From contig JAGWML010000038.1 in the NCBI GenBank assembly GCA_028873155.1, positions 1 through 16,070 of the forward strand: DNA of 16,070 bases. The letters are read 5' to 3'. The stretch comes from Acidobacteriota bacterium (lineage in GTDB: Bacteria; Acidobacteriota; Terriglobia; Terriglobales; Acidobacteriaceae). Below are positions 7,201 to 14,036 of this stretch, piece after piece; the stretch's first letter is position 1; each line of letters begins with the position of its first letter. The notes beneath the pieces are model-generated. The model saw only the letters and a list, made by a program, of their open reading frames with translations, searched no databases and was not told the origin of the DNA. The position numbers were made by a program, and so were the translations under genes.

Positions 7201-7878
7201 ATGCAGGCTCCGGTCAGGATCATCACAGTAGAGCGAGAGTATGGCTCCCGCGGCGGCGAATTTGCCCACGATCTGGCGCAACGCCTCGGCTGGAAGCTCC
7301 TTGATGCAGAACTGGTGGAGGGTGCGGCGCGCACGGCCGGCGTCAGCCCCGAGCTCGCCTCGCGCTTCGACGAGCGCCTCGACCCCTGGTACTACCGCTA
7401 CGGCAAGATCTTCTGGCATGACGTGGCATTTCCCATGGCTGGCCTCAGCGATGAGCAGGTCTTCGATTCCGAACGCATGTTCGAGCTGATCCGCGACGAG
7501 ATCGTGAAAGCCGCGGAGGGCGGCAACTGCGTCATCGTGGGCCGCGGCGCGGCCTGCGCTCTCGCCTGTCATCCAGGCTGCTTTCACGTCTTCGTCTACG
7601 CCACGGCACGCGCCAAGCGCGAGTGGTTTCAGAAGGCGTTCCCCAACCAGGCGCAGCATGCCGACCAGCTCCTCGCCGCCTTTGACAAGCGCCGCGCCGC
7701 CGCCATTCGCCAGTTCTACCAGCAGGACTGGTGCTCGCGCAGCCTGTACCACGTGCTGTTGAACTCCGCGATGGGCAAGGAAGCGATGATCGAGGCCGTC
7801 ACGGGCGCAGCGGGTCTTGCCATCTCAGGCTCGCAAGGCAGCGAGCGCGCCATCGGTATCGCCGGCGAGACCTGCTAA
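7201..7878 (+). CDS. Cytidylate kinase-like family protein
   Basis: The protein has 225 residues. The N-terminus RIITVEREYGSRGGEFAHDLAQRLGW (6-31), then LLDAELVEGAA (33-43), is the nucleotide-binding pattern of the cytidylate-kinase-like family (Cytidylate_kin2). NCVIVGRGAACALA (109-122) and FVYATARAKR (131-140) are further family blocks. A helical lid region has FDKRRAAAIRQFYQQDW (161-177), then SLYHVLLNSAMGKEAM. It is distinct from the essential CMP kinase Cmk, and the substrate of this family is generally unknown. The loop GSRGGE lacks the GKS/T of a standard P-loop, as is usual in the family. It is a single gene: divergent from the DUF4440 gene and overlapping the end of alr by four bases. 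Confidence 0.8.
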   Translation: MQAPVRIITVEREYGSRGGEFAHDLAQRLGWKLLDAELVEGAARTAGVSPELASRFDERLDPWYYRYGKIFWHDVAFPMAGLSDEQVFDSERMFELIRDEIVKAAEGGNCVIVGRGAACALACHPGCFHVFVYATARAKREWFQKAFPNQAQHADQLLAAFDKRRAAAIRQFYQQDWCSRSLYHVLLNSAMGKEAMIEAVTGAAGLAISGSQGSERAIGIAGETC

Positions 7879-9050
7879 ACCGGGAAGCGCGTCACGCGCG
7901 GCCCAATCCGCGTGAAGATCTCCCACGGTATCGTCTCTGTTGCCGCGGCATGGTCGAATGCAGAGATCGTCTGATCGCCTTGCGAGCCAAGCAGTACCAC
8001 CTCATCGCCCACGGCCACTTCAGGAATCTCTGTTACATCGAGCACAGCCTGGTCCATGCTGACGCGTCCCACGAGGGGCGCGCGCTGGCCGCGCACCAGC
8101 AGGCTGAAGCGGTTGCCCAGCCTGCGGTCTAATCCGTCTGCATAGCCCGCCGCGACCAGCGCCAGCCGCATCGGCTCCGTCGCCACAAACGTGCCGTTAT
8201 AGCCCACCACGGCTCCGGGCTGAACCTCGCGCACGGTCACCACGCGCGACTTCCAGCTCAGCACGGGCCGCAACTTCTGACGCGCTTCGGTCAGCGTCCG
8301 CGGCTCTGCCTCGAACGCCGGATCGTATTCAGGCACCAGTCCGTAGAGCGCCAGCCCCGGCCGCAGCAACGCGTGCATGCCATGCTCCGCCGCCAAGGGG
8401 CCAATCGTCTCAGCCTGCCCGCCCAGCAGCGCCGCAGAGTTGCCCACATTGAGCCACGCGGGCTTTAGCCCGGCCGCGGCCACGGTGGCCAGCACACCGC
8501 GCATCTGCGCCAGTTGCTCCGCCGTCACGAGGCCATTTGCTTCATCAGCGGCGAAGAGATGCGTCATCACGCCGTCCAGTTGCAGGAGTGACCCGGCGCC
8601 GAAGCGCGCCAGCAGCGGAGCCAGCGCGCCGGGCGCCACACCCTGGCGGCTCATTCCCGTGTCCACTTCGAGATGGACAGCGATGGCGCCGCCCGCAGCG
8701 CGCGCCGCCTTCTCCAGCTCATCCAGTTGCCACGGCTCCCACGCCACCACAGCTAATGCGTGCCGCACCGCCTCCGCGCCCTGACCGGGAAAGACCCCCC
8801 CGATGACTAGAAGGTGCGCATCAGGGCACACCGCGCGCGCAGCCACGCCCTCTTCCACGCTGGTTACGCCGAGCCATTGCGCGCCGCCGCGCACCGCCGC
8901 GGGCGCGCACAGCTCCAGCCCGTGCCCGTAGGCGTTGGCCTTCACAATAGCCAGCAGCTCGGCGTGCGGCGCAGCCAGGCCGGCCAGGAAACGAAAATTG
9001 TCTTCAAGAATCCGGGTGCGAATCTCCACCCAGCAGGGGCGTGTTGGCAT
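7875..9050 (-). CDS. alr: Alanine racemase
   Basis: PLP enzyme that interconverts L- and D-alanine, supplying D-alanine for peptidoglycan; cytosolic. The protein has 391 residues from the ATG at 9050. The PLP lysine is K37 in AIVKANAYGHG. HLEVDTGMSRQG (126-137) and MTHLFAADE (162-170) line the barrel. NVGNSAALL (201-209) and RPGLALYG (230-237) follow. The second catalytic base is Y284 in VVGYNGTF, and the C-terminal beta domain has AGYADGLDRRLGNR (301-314) and GRVSMDQAVLDVT (328-340). An in-frame TTG at 9062 is an alternative start four residues earlier. The gene lies 75 bases downstream of the symporter gene on the same strand. TACACT (9073-9068) could give it its own promoter. Its TAG stop overlaps the TAA of the convergent kinase-like gene. 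Confidence 0.96.
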   Translation of the reverse strand: MPTRPCWVEIRTRILEDNFRFLAGLAAPHAELLAIVKANAYGHGLELCAPAAVRGGAQWLGVTSVEEGVAARAVCPDAHLLVIGGVFPGQGAEAVRHALAVVAWEPWQLDELEKAARAAGGAIAVHLEVDTGMSRQGVAPGALAPLLARFGAGSLLQLDGVMTHLFAADEANGLVTAEQLAQMRGVLATVAAAGLKPAWLNVGNSAALLGGQAETIGPLAAEHGMHALLRPGLALYGLVPEYDPAFEAEPRTLTEARQKLRPVLSWKSRVVTVREVQPGAVVGYNGTFVATEPMRLALVAAGYADGLDRRLGNRFSLLVRGQRAPLVGRVSMDQAVLDVTEIPEVAVGDEVVLLGSQGDQTISAFDHAAATETIPWEIFTRIGPRVTRFPV

Positions 9051-9125
9051 CGTGCGGTCCAAAAAACAGTGTAGGGCATCGCGCCACGCAGCAGGGCGTC
9101 ACGGTGAGACGCGCCAGTCGCGTTG

Positions 9126-10559
9126 TCAGTCGCTCAGTTGCGCCAGTTGCTGTGGCGTGGGCGGGGGGGTAAAGCGACTCACCACGATCATCGCCAGCAC
9201 CGCCGCAAGCAGCGCGGGAAAGATGGCGTCGCGCTGGGCCAGGATCGGCGGGAATATGGTCTTCGCGCCCGGCACGTCCCACGCCAGCGTCACCGCCGTG
9301 CCCGCGGCAATCGCCGCTACCGCGCCCCACGCCGTCACGCGCCGCGAGTAGAACGCCGCCAGCACCACCGGTGTCAACGCAGCCGAGTAGATCGTGTAGG
9401 CCCACAGCATCTTTTCGAGAATGCTCTGCGCGTAGACCGCCTGATAGAGCGCCCAGCAGCCCAGCAGCACCACGGCCAGCCGCGAGACAATCAGCACCCG
9501 CTTGTTTGAGGCATCGGGCGCGATGTAGCGCACGAACACGTCCTGGATCAGGTTCGTGGCCGGCGAAAACAGATAGTTCGACGCGGTCGAGATGACCTTG
9601 GCAAACACCGCGCCGAGCAGCAGAGCGCCCATCAGCGCCGGAAGCCCGTGCCGTGCCGTGTAGGGAATAATCTCGTACGGCTGGCGCGCCGCCTCGCCTG
9701 TGGGGTAGAGCGCCGAGCCGAAGACCGCAATCGCCACAATCAGCGTCTCCAGCAGCACCGTGCCCACGATCCAGCCCACGACGGATAGGCGGGCGTCGCG
9801 CTCGCTCTTTGCCGAGAAGAACTTCTGGTACATCACCTGGTTGCCGAGCATCAGCAGCAGCGTCGGCACCAGAAACTCCATGGCCCGCAGGAAGCTCAGG
9901 TTGCCCAGCGCCTGAAAGTGCGTGGGCGGCAGCGCTGCATGCAGCCCCGCCCATCCGCCCGCGCTGTGAAAGAGCATTGGCGTGGCCGCGATGCAGATCA
10001 CCGTCACCAGCGAGCCGATCGCCACATCCATGTAGGCCACCGAGGACATCCCCGCCAGCGCCGTCGTGACAATCACAAACACGGCCACGATGTAGGTGCC
10101 CAGCTCCGGTGTCACCGTGTCGGGAAAAATCAGATGTAGTACGTTCCCGCCGCCCTTGAACTGGTAGCTGGTGATGCCCACATACGCAAAGAGAATCGCA
10201 AAGGTGCCGAGCACGCGCGCCGTCTGGTTGTAGCGCGCCTCCAGGAGGTCTGGCAGCGTGAACTGTGCAAATTTGCGTGCGCGCGGCGCGATGAAATAGA
10301 TGAGCAGCAGACCCAGCCAGCCGCCGGCCGGCTGCCACAGCGCCGCGAAGCCGTTGCGGTAGGCATTTTCCGCCCCGGCAAAGAGCGACCCCGCGCCGAT
10401 CCACGAGGTGAGCAACGTGAGCACCAGCACAACGGCGGGCAATGAGCGCCCGGCCACCAGGTAATCTGCTTTGGATTTGACACGCGCGGCGCGATAGAGC
10501 GCGACGGTCAGCAACACAACGACAATGACCGCCAGAACAGCAACATACAGCTGGGACAT
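9126..10559 (-). CDS. Sodium:solute symporter family protein
   Basis: An inner-membrane transporter of 477 residues with about 12-13 hydrophobic segments. Markers of the SSS (LeuT-fold) family are ADYLVAGRSLP (31-41) after the first helix, TSWIGAGSLFAGAENAY (51-67) in the second, QFTLPDLLEARY (99-110), the helix SSVAYMDVAIGSLVTVI (172-188), and AKVISTASNYLFSPATNLIQDVF (320-342). The Ser-Thr pair S324/T325 in the last block matches the PutP-type sodium-site motif. The substrate cannot be read from the sequence: family members carry proline, pantothenate, sugars, acetate and others. Proximity to alr hints at an amino-acid link but is weak evidence. The ATG at 10559 gives a normal N-terminus; a GAGG lies about 12-13 bases upstream. 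Confidence 0.9.
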   Translation of the reverse strand: MSQLYVAVLAVIVVVLLTVALYRAARVKSKADYLVAGRSLPAVVLVLTLLTSWIGAGSLFAGAENAYRNGFAALWQPAGGWLGLLLIYFIAPRARKFAQFTLPDLLEARYNQTARVLGTFAILFAYVGITSYQFKGGGNVLHLIFPDTVTPELGTYIVAVFVIVTTALAGMSSVAYMDVAIGSLVTVICIAATPMLFHSAGGWAGLHAALPPTHFQALGNLSFLRAMEFLVPTLLLMLGNQVMYQKFFSAKSERDARLSVVGWIVGTVLLETLIVAIAVFGSALYPTGEAARQPYEIIPYTARHGLPALMGALLLGAVFAKVISTASNYLFSPATNLIQDVFVRYIAPDASNKRVLIVSRLAVVLLGCWALYQAVYAQSILEKMLWAYTIYSAALTPVVLAAFYSRRVTAWGAVAAIAAGTAVTLAWDVPGAKTIFPPILAQRDAIFPALLAAVLAMIVVSRFTPPPTPQQLAQLSD

Positions 10560-10634
10560 CCGCAGGCTACCTCAGGAGGACCAATCAGGTTGCGAGCAGT
10601 GTACCGGATGAGGCAGAGGACGTGGATGCAAGAA

Positions 10635-10684
10635 GCCCGCCGGGGCCATGCAGCGGTAAGAGTGCTGCTCGCCAGCCGGCGGGC
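10635..10684 (-). terminator. Nested hairpin between the 80-aa gene and the symporter gene
   Basis: The perfect nine-base arms GCCCGCCGG (10635-10643) and CCGGCGGGC (10676-10684) enclose a second five-base stem, GCAGC (10650-10654) and GCTGC (10664-10668), with a nine-base loop. Read on the minus strand it follows the 80-aa gene and precedes the symporter gene by 75 bases, and it is followed by TTCTTG, a poor T tract. It may terminate, attenuate or protect the transcript. Confidence 0.45.
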
Positions 10685-10711
10685 GAAGAAGGGGGGAGGG
10701 CTGAAATTCAG

Positions 10712-10954
10712 TTACCGCATACTGCGGACGATTTGCCACACAAAGAAAACGGCCATCACCACGCCGCCTTCAAGACCCAGCGCGACCAGGACGCTCTTCG
10801 CCCCACCCAGCGCCTTGCCGGTGGAGACACCCAACTTATTGTTTTCGACCAGTTCCTCCCGGTCGATGAACTCAAGCAGTTGGGTCAGGGACCCTGAATA
10901 TGCAGGCGCGTGCGCCAATTCCGTCTCCTGTTTTCGTATCGCCTGGGTCGCCAT
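10712..10954 (-). CDS. Small single-span membrane protein, unknown function
   Basis: The protein has 80 residues (MATQAIRKQETE...). The N-terminal half is polar and helical (LTQLLEFIDREELVENNKLGVST, about 23-45). The C-terminal third is hydrophobic (GGAKSVLVALGLEGGVVMAVFFVWQIV, about 50-76) and ends in RSMR, so one inner-membrane span with a basic end is likely. I do not recognise a named family. The frame extends to 10981, but AAGGA six bases before the ATG at 10954 sets this start. An AT-rich upstream region holds a Crp/Fnr-like palindrome, which makes regulated expression plausible. Confidence 0.7.
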   Translation of the reverse strand: MATQAIRKQETELAHAPAYSGSLTQLLEFIDREELVENNKLGVSTGKALGGAKSVLVALGLEGGVVMAVFFVWQIVRSMR

Positions 10955-10960
10955 GCAGAA

Positions 10961-10965
10961 TCCTT
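10961..10965 (-). promoter_or_regulatory. Ribosome binding site of the 80-aa membrane protein gene
   Basis: AAGGA on the minus strand, six bases before the ATG at 10954-10952. It supports that this small frame is a real gene and decides against the ATG nine codons further upstream. Confidence 0.65.
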
Positions 10966-11074
10966 TCCGCAAGGTCGTCATCGGCAGCGACTGGGCCCGG
11001 GGTTAACGTACTGCGCTGGTGGACTGCACCTTACTCCTAGGTAACTATTAAGCAATTAAATGGCCAAAACGGGA

Positions 11075-11090
11075 AGTGATTTATATCACA
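11075..11090. promoter_or_regulatory. Crp/Fnr-family-like operator palindrome
   Basis: AGTGATTTATATCACA has the form GTGA-N6-TCAC, the core spacing of Crp-type sites (TGTGA-N6-TCACA), with one half complete (TCACA). GTGAT and ATCAC are perfect inverted arms around a four-base centre. It lies about 120 bases upstream of the 80-aa gene start. The regulator is not known; no Crp gene is in the window. Confidence 0.45.
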
Positions 11091-11195
11091 TATCTAGTGG
11101 CGAATTAGATGCTTTTTCACAGATAGGACGCCTTGTTCACAGTGCAGATTTTGCTCGAATTGTAAAAATTGCGCGCGAAATCTACCCAAAGAGGG

Positions 11196-11226
11196 AAAGA
11201 TTTTCCGAATGCATTCATGCATCTTT
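11196..11226 (-). terminator. Nested inverted repeat downstream of tsaD
   Basis: The arms AAAGAT (11196-11201) and ATCTTT (11221-11226) enclose the perfect palindrome GAATGCATTC (11207-11216). Read on the minus strand it comes 17 bases after the tsaD stop and continues into a pyrimidine-rich stretch (CCCTCTTT). It is a weak candidate terminator. ATGCAT occurs twice, eight bases apart. Confidence 0.35.
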
Positions 11227-11242
11227 TCACGTTGCGCGCGGC

Positions 11243-12439
11243 TCAACGGCCCAGCGCGAGCGCCGGGTCCGCCGTCAGGTCTTCGGGCGCAAACTCGCCG
11301 GCTGCGAAGCGCGGCCACGCCGCCGCCGCAATCATCGCCGCATTGTCGGTGGAGAGCGCCTGCGTCGGGAACGCAATCGCCAGCCCGCGCCGCTCTGCCT
11401 CGGCCGTGAAGCGCTCCCGCAGTTCGCGGTTCGCAGCCACGCCGCCCGTCACCAGGATCCGCGCCGCGCCCAGCGCCTCCGCCGCGGCAAAGGTCTTCTT
11501 CATCAGGTCGCCCACCACTGCGTGCTGGAAGCTCGCAATCAGGTCCAGCACCGGCTGCGGACACAGCGCCAGCGCCTCCTCGCGCGTCGCTGGTGTCCGA
11601 CCCAGCGCAAGCATCCGCGGCACACGCGCCTGCGCTTCCTCGCGCATTCCATGCAACTCCACATAGCGCAGCACCGCTGTCTTGATACCGCTGAACGAGA
11701 ACAGAAGATGTGGATCCAGCGCCGCAATTGGCGCCGTCTTCGCGGCCTTTGTCCGCGGCGTCTTGCCCGTCAGGTGCGCCTTCGTCTTCACCTGCGCAAA
11801 GCTGAAGGGCACCGCCCGCGCATCGCCAAACTGCGCCAGCGTGTCGATCCACGGCCCGCCCGGATAGCCCAGCCCCAGCAGCTTCGCCACCTTGTCATAG
11901 GCCTCGCCCGCCGCATCGTCCAGGGTGCGCCCCACCAGCCGATAGTGCCACGTCCCGCTCACCGGCTCCGCCAGATACAGGTGCGTGTGCCCGCCAGAAA
12001 CCACCAGCGCCAGGGACGGCGCGTCCAGCGCATCGTTCGCGGTTTCCCGCAGATTCAGGAGCACCGCGTGGATATGCCCCTCCAGGTGATTCACCGCCAC
12101 CAGCGGCAGCCCCTGCGCATACGCCAGCGCCTTCGCGTAGGTAATCCCCACCAGCAGCGCGCCCGCCAGCCCCGGCCCGCTCGTCACCGCAATCGCGTCC
12201 AGATCGGCCAGCGTCACGCCCGCCTCGGCCAGCGCCGCCCGCACCACCGGCACAATCGCGCGCAGATGCTCGCGGCTGGCTAGCTCCGGCACCACGCCGC
12301 CATAGCGCGCATGGGTCGCAATCTGCGACGCCACCACCGACGACAGCGTTCGCGCCCCGCGCTCTACGACGGCCGCAGCGGTCTCGTCGCACGACGACTC
12401 AATGCCGAGAATCAGGCCGCTCTTGCCACTCTGACCCAT
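11243..12439 (-). CDS. tsaD: tRNA N6-threonylcarbamoyladenosine transferase TsaD (Gcp/YgjD)
   Basis: Transfers the threonylcarbamoyl group from threonylcarbamoyl-AMP to A37 of ANN-decoding tRNAs, together with TsaB and TsaE; cytosolic. The ASKHA-type fold begins at GIESSCDET (12-20). The metal-binding pair H118 and H122 is in NHLEGHIHA. VVSGGHTHL (146-154) is the first phosphate-type loop, GEAYDKVAKLLGLGYPGGP (178-196) the second block, FSFSGIKTAV (247-256) and TGGVAANREL (331-340) follow, and D365 in STDNAAM is the third metal ligand. At 398 residues it is about 60 longer than E. coli TsaD. The excess is in two stretches, a basic one around 217-243 and another around 262-293. A TAGACT -10-like element ends six bases before the ATG, with GGAGA only one base from it. 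It is divergent from cca. Confidence 0.96.
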   Translation of the reverse strand: MGQSGKSGLILGIESSCDETAAAVVERGARTLSSVVASQIATHARYGGVVPELASREHLRAIVPVVRAALAEAGVTLADLDAIAVTSGPGLAGALLVGITYAKALAYAQGLPLVAVNHLEGHIHAVLLNLRETANDALDAPSLALVVSGGHTHLYLAEPVSGTWHYRLVGRTLDDAAGEAYDKVAKLLGLGYPGGPWIDTLAQFGDARAVPFSFAQVKTKAHLTGKTPRTKAAKTAPIAALDPHLLFSFSGIKTAVLRYVELHGMREEAQARVPRMLALGRTPATREEALALCPQPVLDLIASFQHAVVGDLMKKTFAAAEALGAARILVTGGVAANRELRERFTAEAERRGLAIAFPTQALSTDNAAMIAAAAWPRFAAGEFAPEDLTADPALALGR

Positions 12440-12500
12440 ATCTCCAGTCTACCGGCCTCGAACCTTTACCCCGAATCGCGCGACAATACTCTCAGCACCC
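12440..12500. promoter_or_regulatory. Shared divergent promoter region of tsaD and cca
   Basis: Only 61 bases separate the two start codons. Leftward, TAGACT (12451-12446) ends six bases before the tsaD ATG. Rightward, GACAAT (12482-12487) ends 13 bases before the cca ATG. Both match TATAAT at four positions. No clear -35 boxes are seen. The two transcription units must overlap in their promoter footprints, so joint control of these tRNA genes is plausible. Confidence 0.4.
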
Positions 12501-13901
12501 ATGCCCGCCTCGCCCCAGTTCGACGCCGCCTGCCACATCCTTGCCACGCTGCGCGCCGCGGGTTATGAGGCCTATCTCGCCGGCGGCTGCGTGCGCGACC
12601 TGCTCCTTGGCCGCGAGCCCGGGGACTACGATATCGCCACCAGCGCCCGACCGGAAGTCGTCCTCGACATGTTCCCGCGCACCTTCGCTGTCGGCGCGCA
12701 CTTCGGCGTCGTGCTCGTGGCACACGAGATCGAGCCCGGCCAGCCCGAACCCGCCAGTCACAAACCCACGGAGGTCGCCACCTTCCGCTCCGATGGCGCC
12801 TACTCCGATGGCCGCCGACCCGACGAGGTGCGCTACACCCTCAGTGCCGAAGAGGATGTCGAGCGCCGCGACTTCACCATCAACGGCCTGCTGCTCGATC
12901 CACTGCGTGGAGGCGGGCCTTTGGAGCAGCCGCTTGCCGACCCGGAGCAACTCCAGGCAGATGTGATTGACCATGTCGGAGGCCTCGCCGACCTCCATGC
13001 GGGCATCGTACGCGCCATCGGCCGCCCGGAGCGCCGCTTTGAAGAGGACCATTTGCGCCTGCTGCGCGCGGTGCGCTTTGCCGCACGCTTCGGCTTCAGC
13101 ATCGAACCGGCCACCCACGCCGCCATGCGCCACCTCGCCGCTCGAATCCACGCCGTCAGCCGCGAGCGTGTGCGCGACGAACTGACGAAGATGCTCACCG
13201 AGGGCCTCGCCCGGCACGCCTTCGAACTCCTCGACGAAACCGGTCTGCTCGTCCACGTCCTGCCCGAAGTGGCCCGCATGAAGGGCGTGGAGCAGCCGCC
13301 GCAGTTCCATCCCGAGGGCGACGTGTGGACGCACACGCTGCTGCTGCTCGCGCAGCTCGAGCCCGGCTGCTCGCTCACTCTCGCCTGGGGTGCGTTGCTC
13401 CACGACATCGGCAAGCCTGCGACCTTTCGCAGGGCCGAACGGATTCGCTTCGACGGCCACGTGGAGATCGGCATGGCCATCGCCACCGAGATCTGCCGCC
13501 GCTTCCGCTTCTCCAATGACGAGACTGCGCAGATTGTCGCGCTCGTCGAGCACCACATGCGCTTTATGGATGCGCCGCGGATGAAGGCCTCCACGCTCAA
13601 GCGCTTCTTCCGCCTCGACCACTTCGACGAGCACCTCGCGCTGCACAAGATGGACTGCCTCGCCGCGAGCGGCAACCTCGACAACTGGGAGTTTGTCCGA
13701 GGGCGCTTCGCGGCTATGCCGGAAGAGACCGTGCGCCCCGCGCCACTGCTCACCGGACGCGACCTGATCGCCGCCGGTTACACGCCCGGCCCGCAGTTCA
13801 AGCAAATCCTTCATGCCGTCGAGGATGCCCAGCTTGAAGGCGCCATCCACACCGCCGATGAAGCGCTCGCCCTTGCACGCGAGTATTTTTCATCGCTGTG
13901 A
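12501..13901 (+). CDS. cca: tRNA nucleotidyltransferase of the CCA/poly(A) polymerase family, with HD domain
   Basis: Adds nucleotides to the 3' end of tRNAs; cytosolic. The 466-residue protein has a class II nucleotidyltransferase head: YLAGGCVRDLLLG (25-37), then the metal-binding GDYDIAT with D42 and D44, TFRSDGAYSDGRRP (94-107), and EEDVERRDFTING (117-129) with the base-selecting arginine region. RRFEEDHLRLLRAVRFAARFGF (178-199) is the RNA-binding domain block. A C-terminal HD domain follows, with FHPEGDVWTHTLLLL (269-283) and ALLHDIGKP (298-306; H301, D302). A Pro/Glu-rich insertion is seen at about 77-90. Whether it adds CCA alone or shares the task, as in lineages with separate CC- and A-adding enzymes, cannot be told from one gene. 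The loop between the DxD and RRDF motifs is present, which argues against a CC-only form. The ATG at 12501 has no clear ribosome site. Confidence 0.9.
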   Translation: MPASPQFDAACHILATLRAAGYEAYLAGGCVRDLLLGREPGDYDIATSARPEVVLDMFPRTFAVGAHFGVVLVAHEIEPGQPEPASHKPTEVATFRSDGAYSDGRRPDEVRYTLSAEEDVERRDFTINGLLLDPLRGGGPLEQPLADPEQLQADVIDHVGGLADLHAGIVRAIGRPERRFEEDHLRLLRAVRFAARFGFSIEPATHAAMRHLAARIHAVSRERVRDELTKMLTEGLARHAFELLDETGLLVHVLPEVARMKGVEQPPQFHPEGDVWTHTLLLLAQLEPGCSLTLAWGALLHDIGKPATFRRAERIRFDGHVEIGMAIATEICRRFRFSNDETAQIVALVEHHMRFMDAPRMKASTLKRFFRLDHFDEHLALHKMDCLAASGNLDNWEFVRGRFAAMPEETVRPAPLLTGRDLIAAGYTPGPQFKQILHAVEDAQLEGAIHTADEALALAREYFSSL

Positions 13902-13957
13902 CGCAGCGCACTGCCAGTTATCCTGCTCTCTGCGATAAAAACCTTGTGATCTCTCTG

Positions 13958-13979
13958 GCGCTCAACCCATTCTGAGCGC
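13958..13979. repeat. Inverted repeat between cca and the PEPCK-like gene
   Basis: The seven-base arms GCGCTCA (13958-13964) and TGAGCGC (13973-13979) flank an eight-base loop. There is no T tract after it, so it is either a weak terminator of cca or an operator for the next gene, whose start lies 57 bases downstream. Nothing else stands out in this 135-base gap. Confidence 0.4.
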
Positions 13980-14036
13980 ATCCTGAAAATTCACACCACG
14001 GCCTTGAACACTCCCGGCCACGGAAAGCGAGTCTCC

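Larger units (their letters stand above)
10955..11242. other. AT-rich intergenic region between tsaD and the 80-aa gene
   Basis: This 288-base gap lies between two minus-strand genes. Counted by hand, 11041-11220 is about 39% G+C, far below the flanking genes. It holds a Crp/Fnr-like palindrome (11075-11090), two TTCACAG copies exactly 20 bases apart (11116-11122 and 11136-11142), and a nested inverted repeat near 11196-11226 that follows tsaD. A plus-strand frame is open through it from 11060, but it continues as antisense of tsaD and I do not call it a gene. Confidence 0.6.

Noticed and set aside
11060..12283. Plus-strand open frame starting in the AT-rich gap and running through tsaD antisense
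   Set aside because: The first 50 codons look somewhat protein-like, but the rest is Arg/Gln/His-rich antisense of tsaD and no ribosome site is seen. A remnant gene in 11060-11210 cannot be excluded.
12492..13850. Minus-strand open frame of 452 codons opposite cca
   Set aside because: Complete overlap with a clear nucleotidyltransferase gene; the translation is low-complexity Gly/Ala/Val/Glu without recognisable domains.
14004..14036. TTG start of the PEPCK-like protein
   Set aside because: It adds 11 residues without similarity; the ATG at 14037 is a better start codon, though neither has a strong ribosome site.
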